64,000 nt of DNA from Cololabis saira (GCF_033807715.1 NC_084606.1:35709398-35773397), one strand, 5' to 3'. Positions 1 to 12,485 are shown, counted from the stretch's first letter. Numbers and translations: made by a program. The notes: generated by a model from the sequence alone, not told the origin.

Positions 1-380
1 GCAAGGGAGAAGGAACCAGCTGTACGTTCTTGTGTGTTCTCATATTGAAAACAGCCTTAATCAGAGGTGAGTTACTATTTTCTGAAATCATGTCCAAATC
101 ACTGGAACGTGAGAGTGAGTGTGTGTTTTTCTGGAATGGATACCTTTTTATACTGATATTCCTGGATTTGACATATTACACTGATTGTTCATCTGGTGCC
201 TCCATTTCTTCACTTTATTTAATCATTTTGAGATGTATAAAATATGGTATCATGAATACTGATGGAAAATAATGTTTTTGTTTGATGATATTATAAAATG
301 CACTTTGAAAACTGGAAAAAGACTGATCCTCCAGCCATCTAAAGCCACATTCACTACATCCATTACTTTCCAAGCTATTT
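1..380. other. Non-coding flank, nothing recognised
   Basis: AT-rich sequence with only short chance open frames. No splice-framed exon, terminal repeat or known repeat motif was recognised. Confidence 0.5.
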
Positions 381-399
381 CCACTGGGCGGGGGGACCG

Positions 400-1029
400 T
401 GGGAGGGACTGGTAGCCGCACTCAGGTATGGCATGCTTGCCGGGCTATACCGGGCCTCCAGGGGGAGATGGGAGTGGTGAGAGAATGATTGTCCATGTCT
501 TTGTCAGTGTGTATGTTAGTGTTCGTGTGAATTGGTGTCCGTTGTCTAACCTGGGTTTGGGACTCTTTGCTGTTGGGCTTATCTGGGTGGCTCCTTGTTA
601 GGGGGTTCCCTCTCTCCGGGCCCGTCTCCGCTTACCCCCACTGCCCTTGCAGCTGGGCACGCTTTTGGCTGTGGGCTTCCCGCTTTCATCGTGGCGGGTG
701 CCGGCCTCTCGCTGGATGGGGGTTGTGGTCCTGGAGGGCGTGGACCTCTTGGGCCCGCGATCGACCCATGCCGGGTGGCTGGTGCTCGGCTTGGTCCTGG
801 TCCATCGAAGTGGGTTTCCTGGCTGCCTCCTCCCGTGGTCATGGGGGCCTCGCCCGGGGCTTCCCTCTGTCGCTTGCTGGCGGGGGGGTTTCCTCCCGCC
901 CTTTTCTGGCACTCTGTGGGGCGGCTGGTGGCCTGGATTCGGGTTTCTTCCTCGTAGGCTTCTCGGGTCTCGGGTCTCGGGTCTTGGGTGGCGGGGTTGT
1001 GCCCTCCCCCCCCCCCAACTAGACACCTC
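400..1029 (+). repeat. GC-rich repeat-like block upstream of an L2 3' end
   Basis: A G/C-rich stretch that is open in several frames on both strands, as high GC content alone produces. It runs directly into an L2 LINE 3' end, so it may be part of the same insertion or an older repeat. The other L2 3' regions in the window do not contain a matching block. No protein family is recognised. Confidence 0.3.
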
Positions 1030-1491
1030 TCCCTGGCCCTGCCCCTTCTCAACCTTTCCCCGACCCTGAATCTAACCTGGGGCTTGCAGATTGGGCCGGA
1101 GCTTCGGGAGCTGCGTGCTGGCCTGCGGTCCCCACCCCGTTGCTGCTTCCACCTGCCTGATGCCCCCCCCCACTCTGGTCATCCCGCTGCTGCTTCCACC
1201 TGCCTGCTGTGCTGTTGACGTCCCCGACCCCCCAGTCTGGCCCTCGGCAGGAGGGTCCCCCATTATGAGCTTGATCCTGCTCAAGGTTTCTTCCCTCCTA
1301 AAGGGGAGTTTTTCTTGCCACTGTTTGGCTTAAGGCTTTTCTCCCACTATGGGAGTTTTTATTGTTTATTACATTGTTTATGTAATAATTGCTCGGGGGT
1401 CATGTTCTGGGTCTCTCGAAGGCATCTAGAGACAACTTTTGTTGTATTAGACGCTATATAAATAAAATTGAATTGAATTGAACTATAGTTG
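1030..1491 (+). mobile_element. L2-type LINE, 3' untranslated region and tail
   Basis: This segment matches, in opposite orientation, the 3' region that follows the reverse-transcriptase fragment at 6857-8654. Shared parts include the 'gggccggagcttcgggag' block, the 'aggagggtcccc' block and the 'tagacgctatataaat' block. It ends in an (ATTGA)n tail at 1465-1491, typical of fish L2-clade elements. No coding part remains. Confidence 0.8.
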
Positions 1492-1901
1492 CAGTTCAGA
1501 TAAAGCCTTGTTTTCACTTTGCACACACACAGATACACAGACATACACACCTGCTCACTCGCCTACATACTCAGCCCACAATTTTGGGTAAAGATAATCG
1601 CAGTAGCTTAGTACTGATTTAGTTTAAGAGACCTGGAATGGTTTCTGTTTGTGTCTCCGCCTGTTCCCATTTCTGTTTGTTAGTTTTTATCTGTTAAAAA
1701 AAAAAGAAGCCATTTCCACTGGTACAAAACTTACTGGCGCAATCACAACAGGGCGGGTGTCCGGGGTGGGTCCAAGAGCCACCATTCAAAACAACCTAGG
1801 TGCAGAATTGCTAATAAAACATTTAAATGTCAAGTTTTTACTGGAAAACCAAAAAATGTTTTTTTTCACAATCGTTCCCGTTCCAACGTCATTTCAGATG
1901 C

Positions 1902-2311
1902 TATTCAATTTTATTTATGTAGCGTCTATTACAACAGAAGTTGTCTCTAAGCGCTTTCCAGAGACCCAGAACATGACCCCCGAGCAATTATTACATAAAC
2001 ATAACATAAACAATGGTAGGTAAAAAAAAAAAGATAAACAGTGGCAACTCCCCTTTAGGAGGGAAGAAACCTGGACCAGGACCTGGATCATAAGGGGGGA
2101 CCCTCCTGCTGGAGGCCAGCTGGGCAGAGCAGGAAAAGAGAGAACAGACAGAGAGAATGAAGAACAGAGAAAGGAGAGACACAGACACAATGGCTAACTC
2201 ATGCACTACAGGGATGATTATATAAACAGATGTGCATAGAAGAATAGAAAGAAGGGGCATAACAGCACAACAAACTGCAAGAACAATGGACATCAATAAT
2301 GGTTATGAGAT
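1902..2311 (-). mobile_element. L2-type LINE 3' end, antisense
   Basis: It starts with the complement of the L2 tail ('tattcaattttatttat') and the 'gcgtctattacaacag' block, followed by a diverged 3'UTR. The same insertion resumes at 2458-2570 after an interrupting 124-bp element. It holds no coding sequence. Confidence 0.7.
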
Positions 2312-2322
2312 ACTTATAATTA

Positions 2323-2446
2323 TCCATCCATTATCTATACCCGCTTTATCCTTTGCAGGGTCACGGGGGTCTGCTGGAGCCTATCTCAACTCATTACAAG
2401 CGAGAGGCAGGGATCCACCCGAGACAGGTCGCCAGTCCATCACAGT
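2323..2446 (-). mobile_element. Short non-LTR 3' fragment with (GATG)n tail and TSD
   Basis: A 124-bp fragment whose antisense tail reads 'tccatccatt'. It carries the block 'acccgctttatcc' followed by 'ggtctgctggagcctat', common to RTE-type LINE 3' ends and derived SINEs in fish. It is flanked by an 11-bp target-site duplication, acttataatta at 2312-2322 and acttgtaatta at 2447-2457 (10 of 11 match). That marks a target-primed insertion into the L2 fragment around it. Confidence 0.75.
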
Positions 2447-2605
2447 ACTTGTAATTAATAAATGAGAAAGGAAGAGATGAAGAAGAGAGAATGAGGGGTG
2501 ATGGGCCCTGCTCAGTGGATCACGTTGGTGCCCGCCTGCAGCGTAGGTCTATAGCAGCATATCTACAGTGAAGCTATGTTTGAAAATAACTATTATAGTA
2601 AAGGT

Positions 2606-2885
2606 TTAATTACTGCAACTTTGAAAACCTGTGGTACACATCCTAAATTTAGGGATAAGTTGATCTGGTCCAGTATTGCCGTGCCAATAAGAGAAAGAAT
2701 ATTTTTGAATAGTTGTGTCGGGATGGCGTCTAACATACACGTGGCTTAGTCGTCTAATCACAACTGAGGTCAGCTCAGAGAGGTTTATAGGATCGAAACA
2801 GTCTAGAGTCCCGTTAGAGCCTAAGGAAGTTGCTAAAGCTGAAGAAAGGCCCACAGCCGCTACCGGGTGGGCCTGGTTGATATCT
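2606..2885 (-). mobile_element. L2-like LINE internal fragment
   Basis: Antisense reading gives a LINE segment with 'FDPINLSELTSVVIRRLSH'. It matches the LINE at 52943-54095, which has 'DLTLDCFDPVDLP' and the same flanking bases. This is the linker just before the reverse transcriptase. It is cut off by the Rex3-like element that begins at 2886. Confidence 0.6.
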
Positions 2886-4356
2886 TCCATCCATCCATTC
2901 ATTTTCCATAGCTTATCCAGAACCGGGTCATGGGGCCAGCAGCCTCAACAGGGATGCCCAGACTTCCTTCACCCCAGACACTTCCTCCAGCTCTTCCTCC
3001 AGCTCTTCGAGGGGAGTCCGAGACGTCCCCAGGCCAGCCGAAAGACATAGTCTCTCCAGCGTGTCCTGGGTCTTCCCCAGGGTCTCCTCCCGGAGGGACA
3101 TGCCTGGAACTCCTCCCTAGGGAGGCGTCCAGGATGCGATACAGATGCCCAAGCCACCTCAGCTGACTCCTCTCAATGTGAAGGAGCAGCGGCTCGACTC
3201 CGAGCTCCTCCCGGGTGACCGAACTCCTCACCCTATCTCTAAGGGAGCGTCCAGCCGCCCTGCGGAGGAAACTCTTCTCGGCCGCTTGTATCCGTGATCT
3301 TGTCCTTTCTGTCATTACCCAAATTTCATGACCGTAGGTGCGTAGATTGATCGAGAGCTTCGCCTTTTGACTGAGCTCTTTCTTCCCCACGACGGTCCGG
3401 TACACCAACCGCATAACTGCGGACGCTGCACCAATCCATCTGTCAATCTCAAGATTCAGCTCTCCCTCACTCGTGAACAAGACCCTGGGATAATTGAATT
3501 CCTCCACCTGAGGCAGGACTTCTCCCCACCCGGAGAAGGTACGCCACCCTTTCCCGGTGGAGAACCATGGCCTCGGTTTTGGAGGTGCTGATTCTCATCC
3601 CTGCCGCGTTGCACTCGGCCTCAAACCGCCCCAGCACATGCTGAAGGTCCCGGCTTGATGAAGCCAACAGGACAACATCATCTGCAAAAAGCAGATATGA
3701 AATCCTGGTGTTCCCAAACTGGATCCCCTCCGGCCCCTGGCTACGCCTAGAAATCCTGTCCATAAAATTATGAATAGAACCGGTGACAAAGGGCAGCCCT
3801 GCCGAAGTCCAGCATGCACTGGGAACAAGTCTGACTTGCTGCCGGCAATGCGAACCAGACTCCTGCTCCGATCATACAGAGACCGAACAGCCCTTAATAG
3901 AGGGCCCCGGACTCCATACTTACTGACCCCCCACAGAATGGCATGAGGGACACGGTCAAATGCCTTCTCCAGATTCACAAAGAACATTTGGACTGGTTGG
4001 GCAAATTCCCATGAACCCTCAAACACCCTGCAGAGGGTATAGAGCTGGTCCAGTGTCTTGAGGAGACTTGAGGTAGTCAAGGCAGATCTCATCCCCCCCC
4101 GGTGCCACGGAGGAGCTTACGAACTACCTCAGTGACCTCGGCTTGGGTGATGGACTAGTACATCCCTGAGTCCACAGTCTCTTCTTCCTCACTGGAAGGC
4201 ATGTAAGTCGGATTGAGAAGATCCTCGAAGGTTCCCCACCTGCACAGTAAACACTGTTGTCAGAGTACTGGTTTCCCTTTCTGAGGCGCCAAATGAGTCG
4301 CCAGAATTTCTTCAAGGCTGACCGAAAGTCTTCTTGCATGGCCTCACCGACCTTAG
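2886..4356 (-). mobile_element. Rex3/RTE-type LINE, 5'-truncated, frameshifted
   Basis: Antisense reading gives reverse-transcriptase motifs in order: 'LEKAFDRVPHAILW', 'GLRQGCPLSPVLFIILW', a catalytic 'FADDVVLLASS' loop, then 'RSQLRWLGHLYRI' near the C-terminus. At least two frameshifts break it, so it is inactive. The 3' end is a (GATG)n tail, seen here as 'ccatccatccattc' near 2886. That tail and the motif set fit the Rex3 family of the RTE clade, but the clade call is from memory. Confidence 0.8.
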
Positions 4357-4490
4357 TTTGTCCTTTATTCATCCCTCAGTGGGGAAATTAGCTTTGAGAA
4401 GCAGCAGTGCACGAAACACACACACATGCAGTGAAAAATGGATAAAACAGTTAAAAAATATATAATTACAAAATATAAACAGTATATACA

Positions 4491-4591
4491 TCCATCCATC
4501 CATCCATTATCTATACCCGCTTTATCCCTTGCGGGGTCACGGGGGTCTGCTGGAGCCTATCCCAGCTCATTTCAGGTGAGAGGCAGGGGTT
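4491..4591 (-). mobile_element. Short (GATG)n-tailed non-LTR fragment with perfect TSD
   Basis: A second copy of the 3' fragment seen at 2323-2446, here 101 bp. It is flanked by a perfect 12-bp duplication, acagtatataca, at 4479-4490 and 4592-4603. The perfect TSD indicates a relatively recent insertion. Confidence 0.8.
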
Positions 4592-4839
4592 ACAGTATAT
4601 ACAGTGGAATGAAAATAAAAGTAGTGCAGTATGAGAAAGAAAAGAGAGAATCACCAATTACATAATGCATTCCTATATTTTTATTGGCAGGCAGTAGTCC
4701 TCGAGAAGCAGCAGAGAAGCGTGTGAGACTGCAGCTGTGCATTCTAGCCGTGTCGTTGCTCTGCCTATGTTGTAGGCCCTATGGCATATCTTGATGGGTT
4801 ATACATGCTGATATATCAGCCTGGGCTGATATATCAACC

Positions 4840-5113
4840 TCAACCGTGGTCCGAGCTTTTACGAAGGGCAGGAATCGTCACAGACGTTCAAGACAACAGC
4901 AGCGACGCTGACTCGCATCATGGCGACTGACGAGATGGAGCCGGGACCATTGGATGCCGCACTCGCCCAGCTGTTCTATTCCGACACGGAAGAAGTAGAT
5001 TTCGAGGGATATCGGGATGAACTGGAAAAGTTCCCCTTCGCGTTTGTTTTGGGAGTGAACAAAGTTTTCAGAAAGCTGTTTTTTATTTTGTTAATAAAGT
5101 TTTGACTTACATT
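4840..5113 (+). mobile_element. 3' part of a pogo-like DNA transposon
   Basis: The segment 'gacgttcaagacaacagcag' through 'ttttgttaataaagtttga' is homologous, in opposite orientation, to the interior of the element at 59706-60152. One frame ends with an acidic tail, 'VQDNSSDADS', like a transposase C-terminus. The open frame at 4920-5105 overlaps it in another frame and is unlikely to be a gene. Confidence 0.5.
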
Positions 5114-5224
5114 ACCGTAATTTCGCGACCATAAGGCGCAACTTTTTTTTTTTTTTTTTAAATGTGCCGGGCGCCTTAAGAAACGGTGCGCCGTGTCTAT
5201 TACCTGAATTACGGTAATGTAAGG
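5106..5224. mobile_element. Small terminal-inverted-repeat element end
   Basis: 'cttacattaccgtaatt' near 5107 is mirrored by 'aattacggtaatgtaag' ending near 5223. The interior carries 'ataaggcgca', also present in the pogo-like element at 59706. This is either a roughly 118-bp MITE or joined ends of the larger element. Confidence 0.5.
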
Positions 5225-5399
5225 CCATGACACGGTAAAGGGAGAAGGGGGCGGGTGAAGCACCCGTGAGTTGCGACGTGAACGAGACCATCCACTGAGC
5301 TGTTTAATGCGAAACAGATGATGAAAACTTTTAAGGATTTGCTTTATGTGTAAAGTGAAATAAAATACAATCAAACTAAGTTTTGCTCCAGCTCTATTT

Positions 5400-6330
5400 A
5401 AATAAGCACACTTGTTCTGCAGCGCGCGTGTGTTTTGCATGTCGGGAACCGAGGATGCACCTGCCGTGGGTTTGCGGGGTCCGATCGCCGGTTCCCCGGG
5501 GCAGATCCGGCTGAAATGCCGGTGCTCTTTCCCCGGGAGCCCCTACTACCAGTCCATGTGGGCTCCTCCGGTCCCCGCCGGTCGGAACCGGTCACGTTCC
5601 CCGGTTAAAGCCGCGGTGATGGGCGCTGCTGCAGCCCGACTTCCTGGTTCCCAAAGCGGATCCGATCGACCTGGTTCCCGCCCGCTTTAAGAGCAGAGAT
5701 TTCTGGGGTACGTCTCAGGTCGGATCAGCTTCACACTCCGAGATTTCCAGCCAAATCTGTCGGTTACAAACCCGGTACCGGATCCCGACATGCGCGTGTG
5801 TGTGTTCGCGGCGCGACACACACAGATTCTCATTTATGTGGCGCTTGCCTGGCGCAGCTGATGGACAGAAACCTATGGTGATTTTTAAAAGAAAAACTTT
5901 GCATAAGACGTTTCCAGCCGGAGTCATTATAAGGACGAATGAAAAGGGGTGGCTGGATGAAGGGATGATGATCAAGTGGCTGAGACAGGTCTGGAAATTC
6001 GGACTGGCGCAGCTGAATTAGCGGAGCGGAGCTCCTGTCGGAATACAACCCGGTACCGGCTCCCCGACAGCGCGTGTGTGAGCGGGACCAGCGCGGGGGG
6101 GCGGACCGGGACCCGGGACCCGGTCCAGCGCGGGGGAGCAGACGGGAGCGGACCCGGACCAGCGCGGGGGGGGAGCGGAGCGGGACCCAGGACCGCCGCG
6201 GTCGGGATCCGCAGCACAACGGGGTATGACAAGTGTATTTACTCTTGTGCTTGCCTGCCACGCTGATGGACAGAAACTGCCGGCTATGGTGATTTTTAAA
6301 AGAAAAGCGTTGCCTGGAAACAAACGCTAA
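5400..6330. repeat. CpG-rich block with an internal duplication
   Basis: GC- and CpG-rich sequence in which 'cggtaccggatcccgaca' (about 5774) and 'cggtaccggctccccgaca' (about 6052) begin two related units. Both units end with 'ggtgatttttaaaagaaaa' (5878 and 6289). Between them lies a minisatellite-like run of 'accagcgcgggg' variants (6085-6170). No exon could be assigned. It could be an old promoter or CpG island, or a GC-rich repeat. Confidence 0.45.
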
Positions 6331-6415
6331 AGGGGTCTGAATAATATCACCATTATTTAGAGTTGTAAGCAAATTCTTGGATTCTTAATTTCTTTGCAAT
6401 CCTTTTGAAAATAAT

Positions 6416-6615
6416 GTTATACTTTGAATTTTGTACTTTGTACTTTGTACTTTTTACTTTTGTACTTAAGTACATTTTACACCATGTACTTTTGGTACTT
6501 TATTATATTTAAGTTGAGGTACTTTTATACTTTTACTTAAGTAATGATCTTAATGGGTACTTTTTACTTTTACTTAAGTAATTTTCAAGCAGAAAATTTG
6601 TACTTTTACTTAAGT
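6416..6615. repeat. Low-complexity TACTTT repeat
   Basis: Dense 'gtactttttacttttgtact' and 'acttaagta' motifs, a degenerate pattern found at the ends of some hAT MITEs. No target-site duplication was found. Confidence 0.5.
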
Positions 6616-6856
6616 AAAGCGGGAGTCAGCTCGCGCTGACTCCCGCTTCCTGATTCAAACGTCTGAAGGCCCCGCCCCCGACCAATCAGTGGCACGGAGG
6701 GTGGTGACGTCAGAAATAGTCCCGGCTCAGCCCGGATAGAACCTCGCCAGAATTTACAGAAATAGTATCGGCTTGTAGCTGCTCTACCCGTCTCAGCCCC
6801 TAGTGCAAAAGCCCAAGACGGGGCCGTGGCGGGTAGAACCGAGCTGAGGCGGGACT
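6616..6856 (+). mobile_element. Truncated 3' part of the CACTAGTACC-type TIR element
   Basis: Matches the second half of the element at 26376-27260, including 'cgcttcctgattcaaacgtc' and 'ctacccgtctcagcccc'. It lacks the terminal inverted repeat and runs straight into an L2 tail at 6857. Confidence 0.6.
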
Positions 6857-8654
6857 ATTCAATTCAATTCAATTTTATTTATATAGCGTCTAATACAACA
6901 GAGTTGTCTCTAGACGCTTTACAGAGACCCATACCCAGAACATGACCCCCGAGCAGTTATTACATAAACAATGGCAGGTAAAAACTCCCCTAGTGGGAGA
7001 AAAACCTTAAGCCAAACAGTGGCAAGGAAAAACTCCCCTTTAGGAGGGAAGAAACCTTGAGCAGGACCAGGCTCATCAGGGGGGACCCTCCTGCCGAGGG
7101 CCAGACTGGTGGGTCAGGGACGGCAACAGCACAGCAGGCAGGTGGAAGCAGCAACGGGATGACCGGGGGTGGGGACCGCAGGCCAGCACACAGCTCCCGA
7201 AGCTCCGGCCCAATCAGCAAGTCCCAGGTTGGGGTGCAGGGTCAGGAAAAGACTTGTGCTCCGTAATGCAAGCTACAAGCCACCCACGGCCACCTGCAGG
7301 ACAAAAGAGAGAAAAGGGAGGAGAAGGGGGGGCCAGCAACGGGATGACCAGGGGTGGGGACCGCAGGCCAGCACGCAGCTCCCGAAGCTCCGGCCCAATC
7401 AGCAAGTCCCAGGTTGGGGTGCAGGGTCGGGGAAAGACTTGTGCTCCGTAATGCAAGCTACAAGCCACCCACGACCACCTGCAGGTTCCGGTGTCCGGCA
7501 AAGGATGCTGCAACATGGACAAAAGAGAGAAAAGGGAGGAGAAGGGGGGGCCAGCACAAGAAACCACAGGAGCGACTCTGACACACTAAAGTTTACACTA
7601 CCTAGAGATTTACCAACACCAGCTAGAGGTTTACTAAACACTAACTATAGGCTTTACTAAACAGAAATGTTTTAAGTTTAGTTTTAAAGGTGGAGGTGGT
7701 GTCAGCCCCCTTAACCCAGATTGGAAGTTGGTTCCATAGTAGTGGCGCCTGATAGCAGAACGCCCGCCCTCCAAATCTACATTTAGATACTCTAGGAACT
7801 ACAAGTAAACCTGCACTCTGAGAACGGAGAGCTCTGACAGGAACATAAGGCACTATCAGGTCTTGCAAATAATGCGGAGCTAAGCCGTTTTGGGCTTTAT
7901 ACGCAAGTAATACAATTTTAAATTGGATTCTGAATTTTACGGGTAACCAATGGAGCGACGCTAACACTGGAGAGACGTGGTCTCTCCTGCTAATTCCTGT
8001 CAGTACTCGTGCTGCTGCATTTTGGATCAGCTGGAGCCTATTCAGCAAATTACTTGGACATCCTGCTAACAACACATTACAGTAATCTAGTCTAGAAGAT
8101 ACAAACGCATGAACTAGTTTTTCTGCATCACTCTGTGAGAGGATTTTCCTAATCTTTGCAATATTACGGAGATGGAAAAAGGCTATTTTACAAACCTGAT
8201 TGACATATGGTTTAAACGACAAATCCTGATCGAAAATAACACCAAGATTTCTCACAGTTGCACTGGAAGCCATCGCAACACCATCTAATCCCTTCCTAAG
8301 ATGCTCTGGACCAAGAATGATAACCTCTGTTTTATCTGAATTTAGAAGCAGGAAATTTCTGGACATCCAGTCCTTGATGTCCCTAAGACATGCCTGAAGT
8401 TTAACTAACGGTTCTGTTTCATCCGGCTTCATAGACAAATAGAGCTGCGTATCATCAGCATAACAATGAAAGTGTATGCCGTGATTCTGGATTATACTTC
8501 CCAACGGCTGCATGTATAAACTGAACAAGATTGGCCCTAGCACTGAACCCTGCGGAACACCATAACAGACCCTTGACTGGTGGAAAAGGGCCATAGATAG
8601 ACCTGTTTCAGAGTGATGGAGGAGATAATCTGCAGAAGGACAGAAGCAGCTCAT
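6857..8654 (-). mobile_element. L2-type LINE, 5'-truncated, with reverse-transcriptase C-terminal half
   Basis: An antisense frame of 337 codons (7641-8654) starts inside the reverse transcriptase. It shows '[17 protein letters not shown]', the catalytic '[10 protein letters not shown]', then '[20 protein letters not shown]', '[12 protein letters not shown]' and '[20 protein letters not shown]'. This order is typical of L2/CR1-group elements. The endonuclease and N-terminal RT are missing, so it cannot be autonomous. The 3'UTR (6870-7640) contains a tandem duplication of about 185 bp. The element ends in the tail complement 'attcaattcaattttattt'. The reading frame is intact over its length, so the copy is not very old. 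Confidence 0.9.
7151..7525. repeat. 185-bp tandem duplication inside the L2 3'UTR
   Basis: The block beginning 'gcaacgggatgacc' at 7151 recurs at 7336. Both copies run through 'cagctcccgaagctccggcc' and 'cgtaatgcaagctacaagcc'. The offset is 185 bp. The second copy has an insert after 'cacctgcag'. Confidence 0.8.
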
Positions 8655-9359
8655 GAAAACGTGTGCAGCATGGTGGAGGTATGAACATGCATGACTGCTG
8701 ACGGAGCAGGCACACTGATGTTTATTGATGATGACTCATCAGAAGTACAAAGATTGATTCTGAGACGTACAGGTCTATATTCTGATCACATCCAAAACGT
8801 CACAGGTGGTTAATGGCCATAAAGATAGAGAAAAGGCAGCTCGGGACATTTGGGAGGCAGATTAATGGAATATTCTTCAATGTTCGAGTCAGTTTCCTGA
8901 TCTAGAGGCAAACTAAAAAAAGGCAGCTTTTTAGTTTAGAAACTGAAGGCAGAAGGACTCAAAAACAAACAGCAACTATGGAGGTCTGGACAAACATGTC
9001 CAGGGAGGATTCTCCAGACCCCAGGATTTTTATCAGAATATTAAAAATGGTGGTTATATGTACAGTTGTGTAACTTTGTCCAAATTGCTTAAAGTTGAAG
9101 TACTTTCTTAAATGGATGCAATTCCCAAATGGTAAAACTAAAAGTCTACACTTTGATCACATCTTGATTTTATTCCAAATCCATTATTGTGACATATAAA
9201 TGCAAAATCATAAAAATGTGTATTCTCTAGACACATCTGGACCTCTGAATGCAGCTCTTAAACCTTAAACCCTAGATTAGACCTATGTCTATCCAAAATA
9301 AAGTATATTTCTGATAATAAAAAAACTTCACTAAGTAAGAGAGTTTTGCAAATCTCAAT
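8655..9359. other. Non-coding, nothing recognised
   Basis: AT-rich sequence without a recognisable gene, terminal repeat or tail. Confidence 0.4.
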
Positions 9360-9563
9360 TTGAAACCCCAGGAGCGTAAATGTATGGATTTTGCTGTATT
9401 GCAGGCCAAAAGGATTATTGCTCTTAACTGGAGGAAAACGGATGCAGCTACAATCGGTGCTTGGATCAAGGTTATGGCACAGTGTATGTCAATGGAGAGA
9501 ATAACATATAAATTAAAAGACAAACTGTTGTTGTTGTACGAGGAAATCTGGAAACCCGTTTAA
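9360..9563 (+). mobile_element. L1-type LINE ORF2 C-terminal remnant
   Basis: The frame ending at 9563 reads 'QAKRIIALNWRKTDAATIGA' followed by 'MSMERITYKLKDK'. This pattern (Ile-Ile-Ala-Leu-Asn-Trp, then Met-Glu-Arg-Ile-Thr-Tyr) is typical of the C-terminus of L1/Tx1-group ORF2. No other domain survives. Confidence 0.6.
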
Positions 9564-10033
9564 TCAATTCATTAAAAAAGGAGATATAGAGGTGCTTCTA
9601 CGGGAGGAAAATGCAGGGCAGGATACCGTAATATCAGAGAAGTGGTGAACCTCGGAAGGGGAAGGGTCTTGGAAGGCGACAGTAACAGTGTAATTTTTGT
9701 TTATGTGTAAGTTTTGTTTAAGTATATCTTTAATTTGTTAGAGTTACCATTGGACTGTACTTACAGTACTGTCATATGTTATTTTGAACTATTTCTGGAC
9801 CTTATACGAAAAGAGATGCAAAGAAAGAATGGATGTGGGTTGGGATCAGTGCACCACCAGGGAGTGGTGAGGGGGGGCCATGGCCCCCCCTACAAAGTTG
9901 CTGGCCACCCCACTTGCCGGTCACAAAGATTCTATCGTCAGTTATGCGTTTCAAATGCATATCAGTCGGCGTTTGTTTAAGTATTTCTGAGCCTAATAAT
10001 AAAAAAGATATATGTATAAAAAAAATATATTTA

Positions 10034-10037
<4 letters not shown>

Positions 10038-10110
<73 letters not shown>
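10038..10110. repeat. (TA)n microsatellite
   Basis: About 70 bp of alternating A/T, flanked by A-rich sequence. Confidence 0.95.
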
Positions 10111-10112
<2 letters not shown>

Positions 10113-10139
10113 TAAAATAAATATATATGATATATTAAA

Positions 10140-10369
10140 ATATATACGATCTATATATTGATTTCTGTCTTTTATGTTTATGAATCACTGGTTGTTGTCT
10201 GTCTGGTGTGTTTTTATTTCGTGCTTTTATGTGCTCTCATCTATTTTACTCTGTTTTTAGTTTTTACTATTTTATCATGTTTTATTTTACTCATTGTGCA
10301 GCACTTTGTTAACCTTGTTGTTTTTAAAATGTGCTATACAAATAAAGTGGATTGGATTGGATTGGATAT
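10140..10369 (+). mobile_element. LINE 3' end with (ATTGG)n tail
   Basis: A T-rich 3'UTR with 'gtgctatacaaataaagtgg' followed by 'attggattggattgg'. This is a typical non-LTR tail in fish. No coding part remains. Confidence 0.55.
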
Positions 10370-10377
10370 ATTACATA

Positions 10378-11594
10378 CAGTGGCGAAACAACTCAGCACC
10401 GGGCCCCTATGCAAGATCATTAAACCGGGCCCTGCCCATCACAATGCAAAACAGACACGCTGTGATTGACGCAATCTCACAGCAGATGCAAATGACAACG
10501 GGCACTACTGACAGCTTTAACCCTTAACACAACCACAGCGCAGATAGATATGTTTAAAAAAAATCCACATCAATAACACAAGCACATTGCAATTTGGTGA
10601 CACGGCAGAACACCACATAAAAACAATCATAGCGCATAAACACAACAAAAAGCACATATAACCAACAGCATAACGCACACAGTGCGCCGGTGTGCGACAG
10701 AACACCGGCAGTGCCAACAGCTGAGAATAAACCCACACAGCGCACAGATTGAAATTTGGGGGCACGGCGGCACACCACAAATAAAAACATCATAAACACG
10801 CATAAACACAAACAAACTAGTGATAGACTATCACTATAACAAATATTAATAATAAAGGTCATTACTTACCATTACAGTTTGACTTTTCGGGCCTTCATCT
10901 GGGCAAAGTCATTAATTAATTCCTTAAGATCCAGCTGACTTGCCCTGACATTCTCAATTGAGAGCATTGCCAGTCCTGATAAGCGGGCCTGTCCCATGGT
11001 GCTGCGCAGGTATGTTTTTATTAACTTTCATTTGGAGAAGGACCGCTCGGCAGTTGCCACAGTCACTGGTATAGTTAAAAACAGCAGTAAAGCGGTGCAG
11101 ACTTCCCCAAAGCTTGCAGCAATGCAGTTGTTCTCAACTACCAACAAGTTGGTGAGCTCTTTGATGTTTTGAATCTGTGAGATCCTGTCCTTTAAGCAAG
11201 CACATAATGACACAAGTTGGAAATGAAGTGGTTAAGTCTGCTTTATACATATCACATAACGTGCTTGCTTGCTCAAATAGCTCATCATCAGTTGCAGTGC
11301 GCAGTGTTTCGGGCTGTCCTCTCCTGACTTCGCCAACTCTTCCTCTACGCAAATATGGGTTACACATGCGCACTACACCGGCATCATCCGAGATCATCTA
11401 TACATTTAAATTTGTATTTAAACTAGATATATCTTTATAACCAGCCCATAACATTTATGTAAACACACACACCTCAAAAAAAAAAAAAAAAAGTCCAGGG
11501 CCCGCACGTCCCCAGGTCCTGCGCGTGCAGGCCCTGGATACGTGCGGGCCCCTATGCAGTCGCATTGTCTGCATATATGGTAGTTTCGCCACTG
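10378..11594 (-). mobile_element. hAT transposon with degenerate transposase
   Basis: Terminal inverted repeats 'cagtggcgaaac' and 'gtttcgccactg' are bracketed by a perfect 8-bp duplication, attacata, at 10370-10377 and 11595-11602. An 8-bp TSD is diagnostic of hAT. The antisense interior encodes the hAT C-terminal dimerisation motif 'TIPVTVATAERSFSK' near 11028-11085, then 'GQARLSGLAMLSIEN' in another frame. These are typical of ZMYM-like hAT transposases. Frame breaks and the missing N-terminal half make it non-autonomous. Inside both ends the sequence repeats 'gggcccctatgca'. Confidence 0.93.
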
Positions 11595-11602
11595 ATTACA
11601 TA

Positions 11603-12485
<883 letters not shown>

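Noticed and set aside
567..1069. Several overlapping 120-157-codon frames on both strands
   Set aside because: High GC content removes stop codons; no frame shows a domain or is favoured over the others.
4920..5105. 61-codon frame as a small gene
   Set aside because: It overlaps, in another frame, a transposase-like tail of a pogo-like element that also occurs at 59.9 kb.
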